Source: Solirubrobacterales bacterium (GTDB taxonomy: Bacteria > Actinomycetota > Thermoleophilia > Solirubrobacterales > Solirubrobacteraceae). From it: 6,117 nt of DNA. Position 1 is the stretch's first letter. Every line of letters starts with the position of its first letter. The DNA is taken from positions 1 through 6,117 of the forward strand of contig JACCQW010000460.1 in NCBI GenBank assembly GCA_013813955.1, given 5' to 3'. The position numbers and the translations under genes are program-made. Shown here piece by piece: positions 1-5,725 of the stretch. Below the pieces are notes generated by a model. The model was not told the DNA's origin and searched no databases. It worked only from the letters and a program-made list of their open reading frames with translations.

Positions 1-240
1 GTCGCTCGCGGTCGCGGGGCCGGCGAGCAGCACGGTGAGCCGGTGCGGGGCCACCGCCGGGAACTGCTCGCCCAGGCGCTCGGAGACCTGGCGTGACTGG
101 CTGCCCGGGGTGTCGAAGCCGCCCGCCGTCAGCGCGTCGCGCTGCCGGGCGGCCAGCGGCAGCGCCACGATGATGAGAACGAGCCAGCCCCCGACGATCC
201 AGCGACCGCGCCGGCGGATCAGCGCGCCGAGGCGCTCCAT
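1..240 (-). CDS. MMPL-family (RND-type) membrane transporter, N-terminal 80 residues only
   Basis: Partial gene: it starts with ATG at 240 and runs open off the left edge, so only 80 codons are visible. The protein begins with a basic stretch (MERLGALIRRRGRW), then one hydrophobic membrane helix at about residues 14-30, then an extracytoplasmic segment with 'TAGGFDTPGSQS' at about 38-49 followed by an amphipathic helix (QVSERLGEQF). This layout is typical of the N-terminus of MMPL transporters, which move lipids and other hydrophobic molecules across the actinobacterial membrane using the proton gradient. Full members have about 700-1000 residues and 11-12 membrane helices; none of the rest can be checked here. 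The start codon shares one base with the stop of the upstream monooxygenase gene (TGATG) and has no clear Shine-Dalgarno sequence, so translation is probably coupled. The context suggests export of a product of the lux-like enzymes, or self-resistance to it; this is inference. Confidence 0.82.
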   Translation of the reverse strand, partial: MERLGALIRRRGRWIVGGWLVLIIVALPLAARQRDALTAGGFDTPGSQSRQVSERLGEQFPAVAPHRLTVLLAGPATASD

Positions 241-1316
241 CACACGGCGAGCGCCGCGTCGCGGCGGGCGAGCTCCGGCAGCACCTCGCGGCCGTACAGC
301 TCGATGCTGCGTTCGGCCTTCTCGTGCTCGAGCTCGCCGAACAGCACGTTGCACTCGAGCCCCATCGGCCCGAAGAGCGCGAGCAGCTCCTCCAGCCGGC
401 GCCCGATCGTCTCGGGGCTGCCGATCAGCGCCCGGCCCTCGTCGAGCACGCGGTCGAAGGTCATCGCCTCCAGGGTGCTGTAGACCTTGTCGTAGCCGCG
501 GTACTGCGGCGAGCTGCGTCCGCTCCAGGCCACCGTCGCGTCCTTGGCCATGGACACGTACTGCTCGATCCCCGACCGCGCGTCCTCGCGCGCCTGCGCG
601 TCGGTCGCGGCCGCCAGCATGTGCAGCACGATGCTCACCGGCGGCGGCTCGGATCCCCTCGCGCCGCGATAAGCGCCGCGGTAGCTCTCGAGCAGGGTCG
701 CGAGGTTCTCGAAGTCGCTCAGGTAGGGGACGACCATCAGCCCGAAGCCCTGCTCGCCGGCCCAGGTGAACGACTCCGGGGTGCTGACCGCGGCGACCCT
801 GACCGGTGGATGCGGGGACTGAACGGGCTTGGGCAGCAGGCTGACGCCCTCGAAGCTGTGGAAGCGGCCGTCGAAGTCGACGGACTCCTCGCACCACAGC
901 CGCAGGATGGCCTCGATGCCCTCCTCGAAGCGCGCCCGGCTGTCCTCCATGCTCACGCCGAAGGCGTCGAACTCGTGGGGCAGGAAGGCGCGCGCGAAGC
1001 CGACGTCCAGCCGCCCTCCGCTGATGCAGTCGACCATCGCCAGCTCCGCGGCGAGCTTGAGCGGGTGGTTGAAGGCCGGCACCGCGGCTCCGGTGACCAG
1101 GCGCGCGTGCTCCGTGCGCTGGGCGGCGGCGGCCAGGAAGATCAGCGGGCTCGGGCTGTAGCCCCCGTAGGGCGAGAAGTAGTGCTCGACCATCTTGATG
1201 GACTCATAGCCGAGCGCGTCCGCCTGCTCGGACAGTGCGAGCGCCTCCCCCAGGAACTGCGCGGCTGACTTGACCTCGGGCCGGCAGCAGGGGAAGAAGT
1301 TCACGCCGCTCTTCAT
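240..1316 (-). CDS. LLM-class flavin-dependent monooxygenase (luciferase-like, LuxA-related)
   Basis: Complete 358-residue protein, close to the length of bacterial luciferase subunits (LuxA is about 355). These enzymes use reduced flavin and O2 to oxidise a substrate; in luciferase this is a long-chain aldehyde. Visible landmarks against remembered V. harveyi LuxA: 'EHYF' at 44-47 matches the EHHF region, keeping the catalytic His44 equivalent (H45 here) but with Tyr for His45. 'GFARAFLPHEFDAFG' at 106-120 matches GICRGLYDKDFRVFG, keeping the flavin-phosphate Arg (R109) but with Ala for the reactive Cys106. 'MEDSRARF' at 123-130 and 'GSPETI' near 299-304 are common LLM motifs. It is a single gene, not a luxA/luxB pair, so it may be a homodimer. 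ATG at 1316 overlaps the upstream stop by 4 nt (ATGA) with only a weak upstream GGTGAT. The family call is strong. Aldehyde as substrate is inferred from the luxCDE neighbours; other LLM oxidoreductases act on quite different compounds or use F420. Confidence 0.93.
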   Translation of the reverse strand: MKSGVNFFPCCRPEVKSAAQFLGEALALSEQADALGYESIKMVEHYFSPYGGYSPSPLIFLAAAAQRTEHARLVTGAAVPAFNHPLKLAAELAMVDCISGGRLDVGFARAFLPHEFDAFGVSMEDSRARFEEGIEAILRLWCEESVDFDGRFHSFEGVSLLPKPVQSPHPPVRVAAVSTPESFTWAGEQGFGLMVVPYLSDFENLATLLESYRGAYRGARGSEPPPVSIVLHMLAAATDAQAREDARSGIEQYVSMAKDATVAWSGRSSPQYRGYDKVYSTLEAMTFDRVLDEGRALIGSPETIGRRLEELLALFGPMGLECNVLFGELEHEKAERSIELYGREVLPELARRDAALAV

Positions 1317-1975
1317 GCCATCACCGCCACCGGGTCCAGCCCCACCGCGGCGGCGATCTCGGCGAAGCGCTCCGTGCCCAGCTCGACGACGTCGTCCTGG
1401 AAGACGCCGGCCTCCATCACCGGGCCGATCAGCGGCATGATCTCCGGCAGCGTGATCTCCAGCATGTGCTTGCGGTAGCCGGTGAACAGCTCGCCCAGGC
1501 GCTCGGGATCGCGCCGGCGCATGAACACCTTGGCGCGCTCCAGGTTGCCGATGTCGAAGGCGATCGTCTCGAGCATCGGCGCGAAGAACTGCGGCGCGTA
1601 GGTGTACAGCTGGTTGTGCTCGACCCAGCCCAGCACGCCCTGGGCGAGCACGTTCATGCCCACCACGACGTCGAGCTCGTCGTCGACCTCCTTCATGTAG
1701 GAGTAGCGGTTGAGGCTGTCGGGGATGCGGTAGGAGACGTTCGGCGTGTGGCCGAGGGCGTGGATGAACCCGAGGTACATCGGCACCTCGACGGTTTCGC
1801 GCGCCAGTTGCGTGGCCAGCCAGATGCGCTCGTCGTCGCGCTCGCGGCGCGGCACCCACTTCGAGCACACGTCGACGATGTCCAGGTGCACCCAGTAGAG
1901 GTTGTTCAGCAACGGGTACAGGACGTTCACCGCGTCGGGGTCGACGTCGTGCAGCTCTGCCCGCCGGTCAGGCAT
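1313..1975 (-). CDS. Unrecognised 220-residue helical protein, possibly ferritin-like fold
   Basis: I do not recognise this family with certainty. The protein looks all-helical and soluble, with long amphipathic helices at about residues 15-40, 50-76, 95-125, 127-152 and 160-190, no signal peptide and no membrane segment. The segment 'LARETVEVPMYLGFIHALG' (57-75) resembles the second helix of ferritin-like diiron proteins (pattern ExxH, hydrophobic, then a turn ending ALG), but the expected His is Glu (E60xxE63). The second expected ExxH is also not canonical: 'AFDIGN' at 139-144 offers D141 and N144, and E119-H120 lies in the third long helix. It could therefore be a diiron enzyme with altered ligands, a metal-free ferritin-like partner (as PaaC is in the phenylacetyl-CoA oxygenase), or a different helical bundle. 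Its size is near that of cyanobacterial aldehyde-deformylating oxygenase (about 230 residues), but I see no convincing sequence match. The start is well supported: a strong AGGAGG lies just upstream, and the gene overlaps the end of luxC by 8 nt. Tight insertion between luxC and the LLM gene implies a role in the same pathway. Confidence 0.88.
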   Translation of the reverse strand: MPDRRAELHDVDPDAVNVLYPLLNNLYWVHLDIVDVCSKWVPRRERDDERIWLATQLARETVEVPMYLGFIHALGHTPNVSYRIPDSLNRYSYMKEVDDELDVVVGMNVLAQGVLGWVEHNQLYTYAPQFFAPMLETIAFDIGNLERAKVFMRRRDPERLGELFTGYRKHMLEITLPEIMPLIGPVMEAGVFQDDVVELGTERFAEIAAAVGLDPVAVMA

Positions 1976-3449
1976 TGGGTACCTCCTCCTCCGCGGTGCG
2001 GATCCCCTCGAAATAGATGCGCTGCTCGTCCTCTTCGGGCGAGTGGGTCATGAACCGGTACTTCTGCTCGAGCCCGCGCTCGAGGGCCACCCAGCGCACC
2101 ATGCGGCGCATCGGGTGAAAGCCGTCGTGGATGAAGCCGGGGCGCAGGCGGCTCATGCGGCCCACCTGCACGATCCGGTCGGCGCCCTCGCCGGTGAGCG
2201 CGTCGGCGAACTCCCACACGCGCTCCCACGGATCGACGGCCACCGTCTGGACGTTGCGGTCGATCAGGGGCAGGACGTCGGTCACCTGCTCGACGGGATG
2301 CATGTACAGGACGCGGTTGAGCGGATGCTCGGGCAGCGCGACCGGGCCGTCGGTCACGATGATCGTCCACTCGGTGGTGTCGGGGCCGTACACGTCCCAG
2401 CCCTCGGCCCCCGCCTCCATGCGCGCGCGCTGGACGAGCGCGTCCACGTCCGGCGGCACGGCACGGCGCGGAAAGCGCACGGAGTAGCCCTTCAGCGCCT
2501 GCGACAGCGCGTCGACGAGCGTCTCGACCCCGCTCTCGACGAACGCCTCCTGCATCGAGAAGCAGCCCTCCTGGTCGTAGGAGACCAGGTCGTAGGCCAT
2601 CTTCACCGCGAGGCGCTCCCAATCGGTGACGCCCTCGCCGACCACCGTGAGGCTGCGCTTCGGGCCGAACTCGATCATCTCGCAGCCGTAGCGCAGGCGG
2701 CGCTTGACGGCCTCCACCGCCTTGGCCCCGCCCCACACGCTGACCACGTCGGCGGCGTCGAGGATCATGTCCTCGAGCTCGGACTCGGCCTCCCAGTACA
2801 GCGTCGACAGCGCCCGGGTCACCGGGTGCCCCGGATCGACGTCGTACAGGCAGTTGGCGAAGGTCAGGGCCATCACCGGATCGCGGCTGGGGACCTTGGC
2901 GATCGTCGCGTTCTTGGTGGCCAGGCTGCGGTACAGCGTGAACAGCGAGGCCATCGGGACGTTGCCCACCATGATGTGCGCGATCAGCCCCTTCGGCCAG
3001 CAGCGCGTGTAGATCGCCTTGGTCCGGTTCCACTCGTCGAGCAGGCTCGGATCGCCGAGGTCACCCTCGAGGAAGTCGTACTGCTTGGCACGGTGCAGCG
3101 CCTGGCCGAGCAGGTTGACGTCCCACTCCACGAACGGCCGTGCGTAGCCGGTGACGCGGCTGCCCCACTCAAGCGCCATGTCGCGCCAGGGGCTGTCGGG
3201 CGCGCGCCAAGCGCGGCCGACCTGATCGAAGAACAGCGTGATGTCGTCGATCGAGACCTCGCGCAGCTCCTCGCCGGCCACGCGGGCGGATTCGAGCATC
3301 CGCCGCCCGTCGTCGGCGGTGACCGCGGGCAGCACGACGTCGACGCCGGCCTCGTCGTAGGAGAGGCGCACGACATCGCCATCGGGCTCTATGCGCTCGC
3401 CTCCGACGAGCACGGGGAGCAGCAGCTCCGGCCTGGACGGATTGGTCAA
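1968..3449 (-). CDS. luxC: LuxC-like long-chain acyl-CoA/acyl-protein reductase (fatty aldehyde forming)
   Basis: The 493-residue protein matches the LuxC family (about 480 residues), a relative of aldehyde dehydrogenases that takes an acyl group onto a Cys and reduces it with NADPH to a fatty aldehyde. The central signature 'SYDQEGCFSMQ' (290-300) places the catalytic cysteine at C296, corresponding to Cys286 of V. harveyi LuxC. Other LuxC-like parts are 'IMVGNVPMASLFTLYRSL' (159-176), the following 'TKNATIAKVPSRDP' (178-191) in the nucleotide-binding half, and 'YGCEMIEFGPKRS' (254-266). The start is TTG at 3449: an in-frame stop at 3461-3459 excludes a longer protein, and GAGGTGA is correctly placed upstream. 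The TTG overlaps the luxD stop by 4 nt (TTGA). LuxC normally works in a complex with acylated LuxE, and luxE lies two genes upstream, so fatty acid is the likely input, although free acyl-CoA is possible. The aldehyde would pass to the downstream monooxygenase or helical protein. Family call near certain; chain-length preference unknown. Confidence 0.96.
   Translation of the reverse strand: MTNPSRPELLLPVLVGGERIEPDGDVVRLSYDEAGVDVVLPAVTADDGRRMLESARVAGEELREVSIDDITLFFDQVGRAWRAPDSPWRDMALEWGSRVTGYARPFVEWDVNLLGQALHRAKQYDFLEGDLGDPSLLDEWNRTKAIYTRCWPKGLIAHIMVGNVPMASLFTLYRSLATKNATIAKVPSRDPVMALTFANCLYDVDPGHPVTRALSTLYWEAESELEDMILDAADVVSVWGGAKAVEAVKRRLRYGCEMIEFGPKRSLTVVGEGVTDWERLAVKMAYDLVSYDQEGCFSMQEAFVESGVETLVDALSQALKGYSVRFPRRAVPPDVDALVQRARMEAGAEGWDVYGPDTTEWTIIVTDGPVALPEHPLNRVLYMHPVEQVTDVLPLIDRNVQTVAVDPWERVWEFADALTGEGADRIVQVGRMSRLRPGFIHDGFHPMRRMVRWVALERGLEQKYRFMTHSPEEDEQRIYFEGIRTAEEEVPNA
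1981..1990 (-). promoter_or_regulatory. Strong ribosome binding site of the 220-residue protein gene
   Basis: On the minus strand this reads AGGAGGAGGT, ending five bases before the ATG at 1975. It lies inside the last codons of luxC and is the strongest ribosome site in the window, while most other operon genes rely on stop/start overlap with weak sites. It suggests this protein is made in larger amounts than its neighbours. Confidence 0.85.
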
Positions 3450-4399
3450 GACGTCACCTCACAGATGGTCAGATCGCTGTATTCGGCCTGCTTCCACTCC
3501 CGCTCGGAGCGCATGGTCTCCATCACCTCGTCGAACTCGAGGTGCTCGACCGCGAGCTCCTCGCCGCTCGCGGACGCGAGCGCGCCGAGCACCTGCTCCA
3601 TGAGCAGCCGCATCACCGGCGCGTTGTGCGAAAGCTCGTGCGAGGCCGCCTCGAGGACCACGGTGTCGCGGGCGCCGGGCGTCTCGTCGGCGGCCGCCAT
3701 CGCGGCGAGCACGTCGTCCACGCGCACCCACTCGTCCTGCGCGGCCGCGATCGCGGTCACGGGCAGCGCCAGCTGGGCGAGCTCGGCCCCGGCCCCCGAC
3801 GGGTCGTCCCAGCCCGCGTCGATGAGGTCGCGGGCGAACCCGTAGGCGACCTCGTGGTCCAGGACGCGCGAGGAGGCGCGCGGGTCGGTGACGCGGCCGC
3901 TGCGCCACTCCTCGATCAGGTCCTCGCCGATGACCTTGCGCAGGGTGTCCTGCAGGTCGATGACCGGCAGGATCAGCACGGCGCCGTCCACCCGGGCGCT
4001 GAGCGGCGCGTTCTCCGCGAGCGCGCGCACGGTCGCGCGGGCGGCCAGGCTGGAGGCCACGAGGTAGCGGGGCAGCTCGGCCAGGGCGTCCGGGACCTGC
4101 GCCGTCGCGCACGCCACGTCGCCGGCCATCGACGACATCGTGAAATCGAAGATCTCGCCGTCGCTCAGGCCGATGTGGTCGGTGCAGTCGAAGCGCAGGG
4201 TAGCGTAGCCGTGGCGGATCAGATAGCGCGAGAGCACCGAGTAGTGGTGGATGCGCCGCTCGTAGCCCGGGGGCAGGACGACGAGGCCCCGCGGGTCCTG
4301 ATCGGCGGGCGTGCAGGCCAGCCCGAAGATCCGCCGGCCGTTGCCCTTGACCGTGCTCACGGCCTCGCACCGCTGCTCCTCGGCGAGCGGGATGGTCAC
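3446..4399 (-). CDS. luxD: LuxD-like myristoyl-ACP-type acyl transferase/thioesterase
   Basis: With a GTG start at 4399 the protein has 317 residues (LuxD is about 305). LuxD is an alpha/beta hydrolase that cleaves acyl-ACP or acyl-CoA to supply fatty acid to LuxE and LuxC. Similarity to remembered LuxD sequences runs along the whole length: 'LRFDCTDHIGLSDGEIFDF' (68-86), a stretch ending in FTMS; the nucleophile region 'VASSLAAR' (114-121) with S117 aligned to Ser114 of V. harveyi LuxD, in the unusual ASxL context that replaces GxSxG; 'FARDLIDAGWDD' (188-199); the acid-loop motif 'QDEWV' with D222; and 'ASHELSHN' (252-259) with catalytic H254. The C-terminus 'DLTICEVTS' matches the LuxD 'LTIATVN' end. 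The triad S117/D222/H254 is intact, so the enzyme should be active. The GTG overlaps the luxE stop by 4 nt (GTGA) with only a weak purine stretch upstream; an in-frame ATG at 4501 would lie within luxE and is unlikely. LuxD is far rarer than LuxC or LuxE outside lux operons, so it ties this cluster to true lux systems. Confidence 0.95.
   Translation of the reverse strand: MTIPLAEEQRCEAVSTVKGNGRRIFGLACTPADQDPRGLVVLPPGYERRIHHYSVLSRYLIRHGYATLRFDCTDHIGLSDGEIFDFTMSSMAGDVACATAQVPDALAELPRYLVASSLAARATVRALAENAPLSARVDGAVLILPVIDLQDTLRKVIGEDLIEEWRSGRVTDPRASSRVLDHEVAYGFARDLIDAGWDDPSGAGAELAQLALPVTAIAAAQDEWVRVDDVLAAMAAADETPGARDTVVLEAASHELSHNAPVMRLLMEQVLGALASASGEELAVEHLEFDEVMETMRSEREWKQAEYSDLTICEVTS
3454..3460 (-). 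promoter_or_regulatory. Ribosome binding site supporting the TTG start of luxC
   Basis: On the minus strand this reads GAGGTGA, with CGTC between it and the TTG at 3449; its GAGG core is seven bases from the start codon. Together with the in-frame stop at 3461-3459 it fixes the rare TTG as the luxC start. It sits within the last codons of luxD. Confidence 0.75.
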
Positions 4400-5571
4400 G
4401 GCGTGTCCCGCACGTAGCGCTCGAGCTTGAGCCCGCAGCCGCGCTCCTCGACGGTGGTCATCCGTCGGGTGAGCTCGAGGATCTCCCCGTGGCGCCCGCA
4501 CGCACAGCCACCGGCGCGCACGGATCCGAAGTCGTCGGAGCAGATGAAGCCCGGATAGCTCGTGGCGGTCGGGTCGAGGAAGGTGAGGATCCCCTCCTCG
4601 CCCGGGTCGGCCACCGACATGTCAGCGGGCCGCAGGGCGATGACCGCCAGCCAGGGCGGCACGTGCTTGGCGCCCGTCTCGCACTCGAACAGCACGCTGT
4701 TGAGCTCGACCATGTTGAAGACGTCACGGATGCGAGAAGGCGGCAGGCCCAGGCGGTCGCTCACGAGCTCGGCGAGCTCCGGGCGGCTGACCGACTCGTC
4801 ACCACGGCGCTTCCAGCCGCCGGCGGTGACGACGTACGCCGTCTCGGGGTCCAGCGCGATGCGTAGGCCGCGCTCGCACATCCACGTCAGGTGGTCGACG
4901 AGCAGCGCGGGCGCGCCGACCAGCGTGGGCTGCTCGTCGGCCTGCAGGCCGACGATCTCGGCGTGCAGCTCCTCGGACTCCAAGTGCTCGTCGTGCATGA
5001 AGAAGCGCGTGTCGTAGACGAGCTCCATCAGCGTCAGCACGTAGGCGAACCACAGGTCGCCGGCCTCCTCGGCCGGGGGGCCGAGCACGAGCGCCCGGCG
5101 CAGCTCGGTGTGCCCGTGGAACTCGTGCAGCCCGTGGAGCACCGTGCCGATGAAGCGCTCGAGCGTCCGGCGGTCGCGCGGCACGATGCTGCGCGTGCCC
5201 TGGGTCCCGCTGCTGGTGCATTCCTTGACGGTGCCCGAGCACGCTCCGCGCACGTCGCGGCGCTTGAACAGGCCCGAGCTGAGCAGCGGCACGCTCGCGA
5301 GGTCGCCCGTCGCCCGCAGGGCGTCCGGCGCGAAGCCGCGCTTCCCCGCCAGGCGCGCGAACAACGGGTTGTGCTCCATGTGGTGGGCGGCCGCCGCGGC
5401 TATCCACTCCACGCGCCGGGCCTCGTCGAGCGGTCGCGCGTAGCTGTCGCGCCCCTCGTAGAGCAGCTCGTCGAGCGCGTCCAGGTCGGCCGGGCGCACG
5501 CGCCGGTGCGCGGGGGGCGCGACGACAGAGCTGACCGGCGGCTCTGAGGACGCCTGGGATCCGATCGCCAT
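4396..5571 (-). CDS. luxE: LuxE-like acyl-protein synthetase (fatty acid activating)
   Basis: First gene of the operon, 391 residues from ATG at 5571 (LuxE is about 370-380). LuxE activates a fatty acid as acyl-AMP, becomes acylated on a cysteine near its C-terminus, and hands the acyl group to LuxC. Visible signatures: the adenylate-forming phosphate loop 'TSSGTQGTRS' (119-128), 'TAGGWKRRGDE' (249-259, matching the LuxE-family GGWK motif), 'IRDVFNMVELNSVLFECE' (281-298, in the position of the usual GMxE motif) and 'CACGRHGEILELTRR' (356-370). The last cysteine, C379 in 'ERGCGLKLER', is the best candidate for the acylated residue (Cys364 in Photobacterium LuxE); C356 and C358 are alternatives. 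The first 25 or so residues are Pro/Ala/Ser-rich and probably disordered. An in-frame GTG at 5622 would add 17 residues but follows a TAG with no ribosome site, so I prefer 5571. No Shine-Dalgarno sequence precedes 5571 either, which fits a leaderless mRNA. Its stop overlaps the luxD start. Confidence 0.95.
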   Translation of the reverse strand: MAIGSQASSEPPVSSVVAPPAHRRVRPADLDALDELLYEGRDSYARPLDEARRVEWIAAAAAHHMEHNPLFARLAGKRGFAPDALRATGDLASVPLLSSGLFKRRDVRGACSGTVKECTSSGTQGTRSIVPRDRRTLERFIGTVLHGLHEFHGHTELRRALVLGPPAEEAGDLWFAYVLTLMELVYDTRFFMHDEHLESEELHAEIVGLQADEQPTLVGAPALLVDHLTWMCERGLRIALDPETAYVVTAGGWKRRGDESVSRPELAELVSDRLGLPPSRIRDVFNMVELNSVLFECETGAKHVPPWLAVIALRPADMSVADPGEEGILTFLDPTATSYPGFICSDDFGSVRAGGCACGRHGEILELTRRMTTVEERGCGLKLERYVRDTP

Positions 5572-5605
5572 GAACGGCAACGTACACGAGATTGGGAAGG
5601 CCCGA
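5572..5605 (-). promoter_or_regulatory. Candidate leaderless promoter of the luxE-D-C operon
   Basis: Upstream of luxE the minus strand reads TGTACGTT, then GCCGTTC, then ATG. TACGTT could be an extended -10 element seven bases before the ATG, which would put the transcription start at or next to the A of the start codon. This fits the lack of any Shine-Dalgarno sequence. No good -35 is seen at the right spacing (about AGTCGG), so an activator may be needed. By-eye call only. Confidence 0.35.
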
Positions 5606-5636
5606 CTAGATGCCGGAGTCACCTAGATGGGGAGTC
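5606..5636. repeat. Imperfect tandem repeat upstream of luxE (candidate operator)
   Basis: Two copies of CTAGATG-N(1-2)-GGAGTC lie side by side: CTAGATGCCGGAGTC at 5606-5620 and CTAGATGGGGAGTC at 5623-5636. The CTAGATG cores are 17 bp apart (start to start), the GGAGTC parts 16 bp apart. They lie about 35-65 bases upstream of the luxE start codon, where an activator or other regulator often binds. Perfect 6-bp arms GCCGGA (5612-5617) and TCCGGC (5635-5640) also form a dyad across the second copy. Confidence 0.55.
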
Positions 5637-5682
5637 CGGCCGGCGCCCGATCCGCCGCGACGCTCCACTTTGGCGAGCGTGC

Positions 5683-5688
5683 TAAGGT
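5683..5688 (+). promoter_or_regulatory. Candidate -10 element of the secreted-protein gene
   Basis: TAAGGT, preceded by GC, lies 37 bases before the ATG and resembles an actinobacterial -10 hexamer. A TTGGCG at 5670-5675 is too close to be its -35, and nothing convincing is seen 17 bases upstream. Weak call. Confidence 0.3.
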
Positions 5689-5696
5689 GCCACGGT

Positions 5697-5703
5697 CATC
5701 TAG
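5697..5703 (-). repeat. Third, inverted copy of the CTAGATG 7-mer
   Basis: The plus strand reads CATCTAG, the exact reverse complement of the two CTAGATG cores at 5606-5612 and 5623-5629. It lies just after the candidate -10 of the plus-strand gene, near where transcription would begin. The GGAGTC half is not present beside this copy. Confidence 0.45.
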
Positions 5704-5713
5704 CCCCGGCCTT

Positions 5714-5719
5714 GGGAGG
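5714..5719 (+). promoter_or_regulatory. Ribosome binding site of the secreted-protein gene
   Basis: GGGAGG ends six bases before the ATG at 5726. It decides the start of a gene whose frame is open at the window edge. Confidence 0.75.
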
Positions 5720-5725
5720 CTCGCC

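Noticed and set aside
240..1868. A 542-codon minus-strand frame that would fuse extra sequence to the N-terminus of the LLM monooxygenase
   Set aside because: The first part is Arg/Gly/Ala-rich nonsense overlapping the 220-residue gene in another frame. The true start at 1316 gives a normal LLM N-terminus (MKSGVNFF) and a 4-nt overlap.
1902..3845. Long open frame of 647 codons on the plus strand, opposite luxC
   Set aside because: It is antisense to luxC and parts of its neighbours, its product is full of His, Arg, Ala and Val without domain structure, and such long mirror frames are expected in GC-rich coding DNA.
3542..4417. Open frame of 291 codons on the plus strand, opposite luxD
   Set aside because: A low-complexity mirror frame; the minus strand encodes a protein with clear LuxD motifs.
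5612..5640. Dyad GCCGGA...TCCGGC as a possible terminator
   Set aside because: The arms are only 6 bp with a 17-base loop and no T-run, and the place is between two divergent gene starts where no terminator is needed. It is better seen as part of the repeat/operator region.
5572..5725. A Vibrio-type lux box (20-bp LuxR site) upstream of luxE
   Set aside because: No 20-bp palindrome of the ACCTGTA...TACAGGT type is present; only the CTAGATG repeats are seen.
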